Source: an uncultured Prevotella sp.
Lineage (GTDB): Bacteria; Bacteroidota; Bacteroidia; Bacteroidales; Bacteroidaceae
NCBI GenBank assembly: GCA_946055365.1
Contig: CAMGFM010000086.1
Coordinates: 1 to 6,040, forward strand
Direction: 5' to 3'
DNA length: 6,040 bases
Made by a program: the position numbers and the translations under genes. The notes beneath the pieces are model-generated. The model was not told the DNA's origin. It saw only the letters and a program-made list of their open reading frames with translations, and searched no databases. Positions 1-5,190 of the stretch are shown here, piece by piece (the first letter of the stretch is position 1; every line of letters begins with the position of its first letter).

Positions 1-53
1 AACCACCACAAACAGAACCAAAACCTGTTGTGCTACCATTACACCATAGGACA
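1..53 (-). tRNA. tRNA-Gln (anticodon TTG), 3' part cut by window edge
   Basis: Read on the minus strand from 53 down to 1, the sequence folds as the first 53 bases of a tRNA. The acceptor 5' strand TGTCCTA (53-47) is followed by TG. A D arm GTGT/GCAC encloses AATGGTA. The anticodon stem ACAGG/TCTGT (one G-T pair) encloses the loop TTTTGGT. A four-base variable loop TTGT comes next, then the T-stem 5' strand GGTGG and the first two T-loop bases. The anticodon is TTG (plus-strand 21-19), reading CAA/CAG glutamine codons. The 3' half of the T arm and the acceptor 3' strand lie beyond the left edge, so acceptor pairing cannot be checked. Bacteroidetes tRNA-Gln genes begin in much the same way. 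It lies downstream of tyrS on the same strand but has its own promoter. Confidence 0.93.
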
Positions 54-244
54 ATCATTCTTTTCGACTGCAAAGGTAGTCATTTTCTGCGCCATCACCA
101 AATTTTCGGAATGTTTTTATGCTCCATCCCACAAAACAAGGCGTGCGGCTCACTTCCGTGTGCAGCCCTGCGTGTCACCGACACCGTCTCTCACACGGCC
201 CTCTGCCTAAAGGCAGCGAAAAAGAATGTCCTTGCAGCCGTCAC
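54..244. other. tyrS to tRNA-Gln intergenic region
   Basis: This 191-base gap carries the tRNA promoter in its left part. The right part has some weak dyad symmetry: CCGTGTG (156-162) can pair with CACACGG (192-198), enclosing a smaller GTGTC/GACAC hairpin (172-184), and there is a CTGCC/GGCAG hairpin at 203-216. Read in the direction of tyrS, none is followed directly by a T-run, so I do not call a terminator. Translations across the plus strand here show no recognisable protein. Confidence 0.5.
71..102 (-). promoter_or_regulatory. Bacteroidetes-type promoter for tRNA-Gln
   Basis: On the minus strand a perfect -7 box TACCTTTG (plus 78-71) is preceded by TTTG (plus 102-99) with exactly 20 bases between them. 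This matches the Bacteroidetes primary sigma factor consensus TTTG-N19 to 21-TAnnTTTG. The predicted transcription start is around 64-66, roughly ten bases before the tRNA 5' end at 53. That suits a short leader removed by RNase P. It is the only full match to this consensus I found between genes in the window. Confidence 0.85.
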
Positions 245-1546
245 TTACCTCACGGTGACGAGATAATAGTTTTTCTTGCCACGCTGCACGAGCAGATACT
301 TGCCTGCTATGAGGTCTTCCTCTGTCACCACGCGGTCAAATGCCGCCAGCTTCTCCTTGTTGAGCGACACGCCACCGCCCTGCACGAGCTTGCGCATCTC
401 GCCCTTTGAGGCAAACACCTTCACGTCGTCGCGCGTGAAAAGGTCTACCGCAGGCTGTCCGAGCAGGTCTCTTGACAGGTTAAACTGCGGCACGCCCTCA
501 AAGATGCTGAGCAGCGTAGCCTCGTCGAGCTTGCGCAGAGAGTCCTTAGTGCCTTTTCCGAAGAGTATGGCGGTGGCCTCCTGAGCCATCTCGAGGTCTT
601 GCGCAGAGTGTACCATAGTGGTCACCTCCTCCGCAAGACGCTTCTGGAGCGAGCGTCTGCCCGGGTCTTGACGGTGTTCTGCCACAAGAGCGTCTATGGT
701 GTCCTTGTCGAGGTCGGTGAAAATCTTGATATAACGCTCCGCATCGTCATCGCTGACATTGAGCCAGAACTGATAGAAAGCATAGGGAGTGGTGCGCTGC
801 GGGTCAAGCCATATATTTCCGCTCTCAGTCTTGCCAAATTTCTTACCGTCGGCCTTGGTTATGAGCGGACAGGTGAGGCAGTAAGCCTCTGTCTCGTTGC
901 CGAGAGTGCGGCGTATAAGCTCCGTTCCCGTGGTCATGTTGCCCCACTGGTCGTTGCCTCCGAGCTGCAGGCGCACGCCATAGTGCTGATATTGGTAGAG
1001 GAAGTCATAGCCCTGAAGCAGCTGATAGGTAAACTCCGTAAATGAGAGTCCGTCTCTCGCCTCGCCGTTGAGACGCTTCTGCACGCTGTCCTTGGCCATC
1101 ATATAGTTGACGGTGATGTGCTTGCCCACCTGACGGGCGAAGTCGAGGAAGGTAAAGTCCTTCATCCAGTCATAGTTGTTGACCAATTCCGCCTTGTTAG
1201 GCTCGGTGCTGTCAAAGTCAAGAAACTTTGCCACCTGCCTCTTGATGGCCTCCTGATTGTGGTAGAGGGTGTCAGAGTCGAGCAGGTTGCGCTCCTGGCT
1301 CTTGCCAGAGGGGTCGCCTATCATGCCCGTCGCGCCTCCTACGAGGAGATAGGGCTTGTGTCCGCATCTCTGGAGGTGACGCAGCATCATGATGCCGCAC
1401 AGATGGCCTATGTGGAGCGAGTCTGCGGTAGGGTCTGTGCCGAGGTATGCCGACACCATGTGGGTGTTGAGATACTCCTCTGTGCCTGGCATTATCTGCG
1501 CAAGCATACCGCGCCAGCGCAGCTCTTCTACAAAATTCTTTTTCAT
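245..1546 (-). CDS. tyrS: Tyrosyl-tRNA synthetase
   Basis: A class I aminoacyl-tRNA synthetase that activates tyrosine with ATP and charges tRNA-Tyr in the cytoplasm. From the chosen start the protein is 433 residues, about the usual length. Visible motifs are HIGH (about residues 45-48), the tyrosine-pocket segment FTYQLLQGYDF (about 172-182), GGNDQWGN (about 196-203), the KMSKS equivalent KFGKT (236-240), and a C-terminal S4-like RNA-binding segment with KGEMRKLVQGGGVSLN (about 381-396). The frame stays open to an ATG at 1585, but the extra 13 residues (MHGHLPKNNQQTR) are not family-like. The ATG at 1546 gives MKKNFVEELRWRGM, which matches the N-terminus of Bacteroides homologues as remembered. 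It is also preceded by an A-rich leader of the kind this phylum uses in place of a Shine-Dalgarno sequence. It follows yidD after 153 bases without an obvious promoter, so it may be read from upstream. No defect is seen in the catalytic motifs. Confidence 0.96.
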   Translation of the reverse strand: MKKNFVEELRWRGMLAQIMPGTEEYLNTHMVSAYLGTDPTADSLHIGHLCGIMMLRHLQRCGHKPYLLVGGATGMIGDPSGKSQERNLLDSDTLYHNQEAIKRQVAKFLDFDSTEPNKAELVNNYDWMKDFTFLDFARQVGKHITVNYMMAKDSVQKRLNGEARDGLSFTEFTYQLLQGYDFLYQYQHYGVRLQLGGNDQWGNMTTGTELIRRTLGNETEAYCLTCPLITKADGKKFGKTESGNIWLDPQRTTPYAFYQFWLNVSDDDAERYIKIFTDLDKDTIDALVAEHRQDPGRRSLQKRLAEEVTTMVHSAQDLEMAQEATAILFGKGTKDSLRKLDEATLLSIFEGVPQFNLSRDLLGQPAVDLFTRDDVKVFASKGEMRKLVQGGGVSLNKEKLAAFDRVVTEEDLIAGKYLLVQRGKKNYYLVTVR

Positions 1547-1699
1547 ACGTGTTTGTTGGTTATTTTTGGGCAGGTGACCATGCATTGCATTACACCCTGT
1601 GTTTCCTTTGCTGTTAGTATGTCAGTGCGCAAGCCCTTGTCACGCCTGCCGCACGTCCGCCTTTGACTGTCTTTCTTGCCGCCTTGCAGCCGCCACGTG

Positions 1700-1963
1700 T
1701 CACGGCACGGGGTCATAGCCCGAGCCTCCCCAGGGGTTGCAGCGCAATATCCTCCACACGGCGAGCAGAGTGCCTTTTATAGGGCCGTGCTTGAGCAGGG
1801 CCTGACGCGCATATTCCGAGCAGGTGGGCGTGAACCTGCACGCAGGAGGGGTGAACGGTGTGATGAAACGCTGATAAAAGACTATCGGCAAAAGCAACAG
1901 CCACACCACAGCCTGCGACACTCCGCGCAGGACAAGGCGCATAAGGGTCATGAGACGTTGCAT
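1700..1963 (-). CDS. yidD: Membrane protein insertion efficiency factor YidD
   Basis: A small membrane-associated protein that helps the YidC/Sec machinery insert inner-membrane proteins. The 87-residue product has a hydrophobic, amphipathic N-terminal segment (about residues 9-30). The family core follows: CRFTPTCSEYA (42-52) with two of the conserved cysteines, then KHG and KG, and the signature RCNPWGGSGYDPVP (74-87) that ends the protein. The start is uncertain. ATGs at 1963, 1951 and 1942 are in frame, and homologues of about 70-80 residues would fit the last of these (80 residues). In many bacteria yidD sits between rnpA and yidC. Here it follows rnpA, but after 219 bases rather than tightly, and tyrS comes next instead of yidC. 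Confidence 0.95.
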   Translation of the reverse strand: MQRLMTLMRLVLRGVSQAVVWLLLLPIVFYQRFITPFTPPACRFTPTCSEYARQALLKHGPIKGTLLAVWRILRCNPWGGSGYDPVP

Positions 1964-2182
1964 GTGAAAAGTGATGAGGGTGTGTATTATGTTTGTGAAT
2001 TAATATTCGACAGGCGAGCAGTCCCACTGTTGGCAGACTTGACGTGCCTACTGTGCAAAGTCCATGCGGTCTTGCCAATGACAGAGTGCATGCTTTTACA
2101 CCTTATTATATATATTAGCACACCTTATTATATTAGTGGCACACCTTATTATATATAGTAGCACAACGTCATTGCGCATGTC
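1964..2182. other. rnpA-yidD intergenic region
   Basis: This 219-base gap separates two genes that are commonly adjacent or overlapping in bacteria. Its right part (2098-2165) is a strongly AT-rich tandem repeat. The remainder (1964-2097) shows no gene I recognise. I find no perfect TAnnTTTG box on the minus strand. The nearest is GGACTTTG around 2057-2064, which keeps only the TTTG half, so a yidD promoter cannot be placed with confidence. Confidence 0.45.
2098..2162. repeat. AT-rich tandem repeat, about 22-base unit, three copies
   Basis: Three units begin with ACACCTTATTATAT at 2098, 2120 and 2141, giving a period of 22 then 21 bases. A fourth, degenerate beginning (ACAAC) follows at 2163. 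Each unit is ACACCTTATTATA plus a short run of TA steps and a TAG or TGG ending with GC. Units differ mainly by small indels in the TA stretch and a few substitutions near the end. The composition is far more AT-rich than the flanking genes. On the minus strand each copy reads TATAATAAGGTGT, so it holds a TATAAT-like hexamer. A sigma-70 -10 hexamer is not the Bacteroidetes promoter form, so I do not call promoters. It could be a protein-binding array, a slippage-prone spacer or a remnant repeat. Confidence 0.85.
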
Positions 2183-2650
2183 TCACCTGTCACATTGCGG
2201 TCCTTTGCCATATTGCATGCGCTCACGCAGTCTCATCATCAGGCTTCTCACCCTGCTTTCCACCTCTGCATAGCAGCGCGTGTGGTCTTCGTTCCAGATA
2301 AAGCACAACGACACCGTCTTGCTGCCGTCACCGGGCAACGCCTCAAGCAGCAGTTGCCTGTTTGTGCGATAGGCCTCGCGTACCAGACGCTTCACTCTGT
2401 TGCGCTCCACGGCATGTCTCAGATGCCGCTTTGGCACACTCACCATCATCTGCACCGTGCTTGCCGCCATGCCGTCGCCGCTTCTCTCCTCTGTCATGTA
2501 GACGAGGCGCAGCGGAAAGGCCGACATTGAGCGCGACTGTCCGCCGTTGAAGATACGCTCCAGCTGCTTCTTGCCACAGATGCGCTCCCTCTTGGGCAAT
2601 GCGAAAGGATGTGATGGTTGCATGTCGCTGTGTTTTGCTGCCGCTGGCAT
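2183..2650 (-). CDS. rnpA: Ribonuclease P protein component
   Basis: The protein subunit that binds RNase P RNA and helps it cleave 5' leaders from precursor tRNAs. The 155-residue product begins its family core at FALPKRERICGKKQLERIF (about 16-34). It carries SRSMSAFPLR (39-48) and the basic RNR signature with VERNRVKRLVREAYR (81-95), the RNA-binding helix. The acidic, variable C-terminal part (about 105-155) is typical of longer Bacteroidetes forms. A second in-frame ATG at 2623 gives MQPSHPFALPKRERI and would put the start nearer that of homologues; the first nine residues (MPAAAKHSD) are doubtful. It begins 33 bases after the hemD stop, so the two are probably co-transcribed. rpmH, its usual partner in other phyla, is not present here. 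Confidence 0.95.
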   Translation of the reverse strand: MPAAAKHSDMQPSHPFALPKRERICGKKQLERIFNGGQSRSMSAFPLRLVYMTEERSGDGMAASTVQMMVSVPKRHLRHAVERNRVKRLVREAYRTNRQLLLEALPGDGSKTVSLCFIWNEDHTRCYAEVESRVRSLMMRLRERMQYGKGPQCDR

Positions 2651-2683
2651 TGCCGTTTGCCTGCCACTGCGGTCAGTATATGG

Positions 2684-3430
2684 TTATTTGTTTGTCTCAA
2701 GATAATGGCGCAACGCCCCCGTCATCGAGGGATATTCCGCAGAGGGTGCCTCAAGATCGAGCCTGAAGCCCCCGTCGGTCACCGCCTTTGCCGTGGCAGG
2801 GCCAAAAGCGGCTATGCGCACGTCGTCCTGGGTGAAGCCGGGGAAGTTCTTTGTGAACGCCTTGATGCCCGTGGGACTGAAAAACACGAGCATGTCGCAG
2901 TCAAAGGCCTTGGCTTCTTCCTCGGTAAAGTCATTGCTGACGGTGCGATACATGACACACTCCTTGTGATGTAGCTTCTTGGCATCGAGCAGCCTCTCTA
3001 CGTCATCGTTGTGTACGTCGCTAAGCGGCACGAGATACTTCTCGTTCTTGTGCTTGACCATACTTGGGATGAGGGAGTCGATTTTGCCCGTTGCTCCAAA
3101 GAACACCTTACGCTTGCGATACTGCACATACTTCTGTATGTAGAGGGCTATCGTCTCCGTTACACAAAAATACTTCATGTCCTCGGGGATGGTTATGCGC
3201 ATCTCCTTGGCGAGTTTGAAATAGTTGTCTATTGCATGACGCGAGGTAAAGACAACGGCGGTGAAATCCAGCAGCCCTATCTTCTGCTGACGAAACTCTT
3301 TCGGGCTGAGTCCCTCAACCTTGATGAACGGTCGGAACACAAGTTCCACTCCAAAATCCCTTGCAATGTCAAAGTAAGGTGACTTCTCGCTTGACGGCTC
3401 AGGCTGGGAAACCAGAATCTTCTTTATCAT
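2684..3430 (-). CDS. hemD: Uroporphyrinogen-III synthase family protein
   Basis: The family cyclises hydroxymethylbilane to uroporphyrinogen III, the first macrocycle of tetrapyrrole synthesis, in the cytoplasm. The 248 residues match the usual 240-260. The two-lobed pattern is visible: an N-terminal strand KKILVSQP (3-10), FTSRHAID (61-68), the lobe linker region with VMYRTVSND (159-167, holding the conserved tyrosine after the linker), FFSPTGIKAF (183-192), AAFGPATAKAV (207-217) and a C-terminal SMTGAL (235-240). Sequence conservation in this family is low, but the segments FRPFIKVEGLS and YFCVTETIALYIQKYVQYRK strongly resemble Bacteroides hemD products as remembered. The start at 3430 is supported by the conserved MIKKILVSQP and an A-rich leader (ATAAAACAAG). 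rnpA follows after 33 bases. Many Prevotella and Bacteroides need external haem, so its real substrate or role in this lineage is uncertain. Confidence 0.9.
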   Translation of the reverse strand: MIKKILVSQPEPSSEKSPYFDIARDFGVELVFRPFIKVEGLSPKEFRQQKIGLLDFTAVVFTSRHAIDNYFKLAKEMRITIPEDMKYFCVTETIALYIQKYVQYRKRKVFFGATGKIDSLIPSMVKHKNEKYLVPLSDVHNDDVERLLDAKKLHHKECVMYRTVSNDFTEEEAKAFDCDMLVFFSPTGIKAFTKNFPGFTQDDVRIAAFGPATAKAVTDGGFRLDLEAPSAEYPSMTGALRHYLETNK

Positions 3431-3750
3431 CTTGTTTTATCTATACTTTTTTGTGTGTATGGCAGGAGGCTGCGCACCTCCGCAAGCCGTTGTTAAATGA
3501 TGTTCATATAGCATTTTTTTCAGAATCGCCTCACGCTCGGCGATGCAAGCAAGTTCGCACTGCCCTCGCTTAATCGGCAATTTGCATAATCGCCTCACAC
3601 TCGGCAGTGCAAGCAAACTCGCACTGCCCTCGCTTAATCGGCAATTTGCATAATTGCCTCACGCTCGGCAGTGCAAGCAAGCTCGCACTGCTCTCGCTTA
3701 ATCGGCAATTTGTTCGGGGTGATTCAAGGGTGTGGCAGGGGCGTCGTGTG
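3431..3750. other. DUF4271-hemD intergenic region
   Basis: Most of this 320-base gap is the 64-base tandem repeat (3524-3715). The 93 bases next to hemD (3431-3523) form its probable leader. They hold an A-rich stretch just before the start codon and a small dyad GGAGG/CCTCC (3465-3469 with 3477-3481, seven-base loop), but no perfect TTTG/TAnnTTTG promoter. A run of seven T on the plus strand (3514-3520) reads as A in the direction of transcription and is not a terminator for DUF4271. Bases 3716-3750 next to the DUF4271 stop show nothing recognisable. Confidence 0.5.
3524..3715 (-). repeat. Three tandem copies of a 64-base hairpin-forming repeat
   Basis: Copies lie at 3524-3587, 3588-3651 and 3652-3715. 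They start with AATCGCCTCAC or AATTGCCTCAC, are nearly identical, and the third loses identity only in its last three bases. Each copy carries a strong dyad. In copy 2, GGCAGTGC (3603-3610) pairs with GCACTGCC (3621-3628). Read on the minus strand, this stem gains three more pairs (GAG with CTT, one G-U) and leaves a four-base loop. A second dyad spans copy junctions: GGCAATT (3640-3646) pairs with AATTGCC (3652-3658). The period is not a multiple of three, so the reading frame changes from copy to copy and translated products across it are artefacts. It resembles REP-like intergenic repeats. I have an unverified impression that similar sequences are frequent in Prevotella genomes. Confidence 0.93.
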
Positions 3751-4776
3751 TCATGTGTCTGCTCTCAGACAACCGCACGCCAGAGAGAGAGACTCTGCGA
3801 GCGTGACAAGAGGCACTATTTCAAGCATGCAAAAGTACAAAAAATTCTGCAAAGAGAACCCCCTTTTGCTGAAAAATATGGTGTGCGTCCTATAAAGTGA
3901 CAGCAATCGCGACATTGCCAGCACATACAAGGCACACACGACGGTGGTCTCGGCCGACAAGTCAAAGTAAGCATGCAGCATTACTATCGGAAACAGCAGC
4001 ACACCCTCATGTGCGGCGAGGAAGAGAAACGACTTGAGCCATGCGTCGGTGGGCCCGCTGCCAAAGAACACGAGTCCCGTGACCCAATAGAGCAGGGCGC
4101 GCACCACAGTGTAGGCAGTGACGATGCCAGCGAAGAGCGCGATGACGAGATACTGGTCTATGACAAACGTGTCGGTGACCGTCGCCTGCACGTAAAAGAA
4201 ATAGACGAGAGCCGAGAGCAGGCTGCTCTGCATCACAAGAAACAGTTGCGAGCGTATCTCGTCGGCTGTCTCCGTGACAGCGACCCTATGACGGTCGGGC
4301 GGCTGCACAAAATCCTTGAGCTGTCTCACCACGAAGCGTCCCGATCTCGCCATTGCCGTGAGCGTCACGACAAAACATAGCAGCAACATCAGCGTCATGG
4401 TGTTGTCGCGCGCTATGCCATAAGGCACAGGGTCGCCAGCCACGCCCGGCAGAGAGCCGAAGAGGCTGTCGTGAAAGCAGGGCTTGCCAGTGAAGAACGA
4501 CTCGCGGTAGTAGAGCGGCACACTCGCGTCGCGCCATCCGTGGCCCTTGTCATAGCCCGGCAGGTGCAGGGTGTCGGGCCGCTCGCTCCACGTGACGGGC
4601 GAGGGCTTGATGTGTGCCTGTATGGCTGAGTCCTGCTGGGCTGGAGTGGCGTCGCGCGGCAGCCACGACAACACCTCCGACGGTGTGGGCTGACGGTGAC
4701 GGGGCGGCTGCGGCAATTCGGCAACGGGCGTTGCTACTGTTGCTGCCGAGTCGGCCTGTGGGTTGACGTTTGACAT
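3751..4776 (-). CDS. DUF4271 domain multi-pass membrane protein
   Basis: A Bacteroidetes-specific inner-membrane protein of unknown function. The 341-residue product has a soluble, proline-rich N-terminal region of about 120 residues, including PLYYRESFF (87-95) and GVAGDPVPYG (111-120). After it come about six hydrophobic segments: near 125-142, 178-198, 206-235, 247-268, 275-295 and 308-330. The stretch FFSKRGFSLQNFLYFCMLEI (301-320) followed by VPL is the C-terminal hallmark of DUF4271. No signal peptide or catalytic motif is evident. Charged loops between segments include RFVVRQLKDF (147-156). The start is at 4776, where a GGCAAAAAC leader precedes ATG with no Shine-Dalgarno. It sits downstream of metK and upstream of hemD on the same strand, but both gaps are over 300 bases and filled with repeats, so co-transcription is not assured. 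No function should be assigned. Confidence 0.88.
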   Translation of the reverse strand: MSNVNPQADSAATVATPVAELPQPPRHRQPTPSEVLSWLPRDATPAQQDSAIQAHIKPSPVTWSERPDTLHLPGYDKGHGWRDASVPLYYRESFFTGKPCFHDSLFGSLPGVAGDPVPYGIARDNTMTLMLLLCFVVTLTAMARSGRFVVRQLKDFVQPPDRHRVAVTETADEIRSQLFLVMQSSLLSALVYFFYVQATVTDTFVIDQYLVIALFAGIVTAYTVVRALLYWVTGLVFFGSGPTDAWLKSFLFLAAHEGVLLFPIVMLHAYFDLSAETTVVCALYVLAMSRLLSLYRTHTIFFSKRGFSLQNFLYFCMLEIVPLVTLAESLSLACGCLRADT

Positions 4777-5190
4777 GTTTTTGCCGAGGATAATGTTTCA
4801 GGCGGATTTTATTGAGACCGCTCACACATCTGTCTTTAATCAAGATATGTTGTCCCAACCTTTAGTTCCACCATAAATATGCTGATGTTTTGGGGCTTAC
4901 ACCATACTGTCTTTGATGACCGCCCCGTGATGTCTTGACACTTGCGCACACTCCTGCCGCATGACATGGCGCACACGGCGTGCCGCTGTCGTCACTGCGC
5001 CCATTTGCAAAGTGACGCTTTAGGCCGCCAAAGTGCCGCCTTTGGGTGGCAAAAGAGGCACTTTAGGGTCGCCAAAGAGGCACTTCCCCGTCAGAAAAGT
5101 GCCTCTATGACCTGTGCCTGATTTTACTTCACGCTTTTTTCTTACTTTTACTGACCTGTGCCACATAAAAGCCAGTGCGTGCGCACGCGC
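4777..5190. other. metK-DUF4271 intergenic region
   Basis: This 414-base gap has three parts. Next to metK (5115-5190) is a pyrimidine-rich stretch on the plus strand and a 12-base perfect palindrome GCGTGCGCACGC (5177-5188) just after the metK stop. The middle (5007-5114) is a degenerate 22-base repeat array. The left part (4777-5006) is the DUF4271 leader, where the closest promoter-like box on the minus strand is TATTTATG (plus 4881-4874). That is one mismatch from TAnnTTTG, without a well-placed TTTG upstream. No RNA gene or small protein is recognised here. Confidence 0.45.
5007..5114. repeat. Degenerate tandem array, about 22-base unit, five copies
   Basis: Units start at 5007, 5027, 5049, 5071 and 5093, giving spacings of 20, 22, 22 and 22. 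The shared core is GCCAAAG(T/A)GGCACTTTAGG with variation. The third and fourth units both contain AAAGAGGCACTT, while the fifth carries AAAGTGCCTCT, the inverted form. As a result AGAGGCACTT in unit four (5076-5085) pairs perfectly with AAGTGCCTCT in unit five (5097-5106) around an 11-base loop, and unit three can offer the same arm (AGAGGCACTTT, 5054-5064). Each unit is itself an imperfect palindrome (AAAGTG...CACTTT type). It lies 3' of metK in the direction of transcription. It could be mutually exclusive RNA hairpins, an array of protein sites or an inert repeat. No T-run follows the hairpin, so a simple terminator is not supported. Confidence 0.8.

Noticed and set aside
156..216. Nested dyads downstream of tyrS as a terminator
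   Set aside because: Stems are short and no T-run follows in the direction of tyrS. The T-rich stretch is on the wrong side of the 203-216 hairpin.
1561..1568. Plus-strand TATTTTTG matching TAnnTTTG between tyrS and yidD
   Set aside because: No TTTG lies at the right distance (one occurs only five bases upstream), it points away from both genes, and no plus-strand gene follows.
1547..1585. N-terminal extension of TyrS from the ATG at 1585
   Set aside because: The extra 13 residues are not family-like, and the ATG at 1546 has the A-rich leader and the expected N-terminus.
599..1666. Long plus-strand open frames opposite tyrS (599-1045 and 1118-1666)
   Set aside because: They lie antisense to a gene with intact catalytic motifs, and their translations show no family-like pattern. 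They are shadows of codon bias.
3524..3715. A CRISPR array or attachment-site cluster
   Set aside because: The copies are directly abutting with no unique spacers, no cas genes or integrase are nearby, and the units are too long and hairpin-rich for CRISPR repeats.
3607..3900. Plus-strand frame of 97 codons starting inside the 64-base repeats
   Set aside because: Its first part is repeat sequence read in shifting frames (64 is not a multiple of three) and its end runs antisense into DUF4271. A small repeat peptide is not supported.
5177..5188. Perfect palindrome just after the metK stop as a terminator
   Set aside because: As RNA it can form at most a four-base stem with a tight loop, and only four T follow several bases later. 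This is too weak to call.
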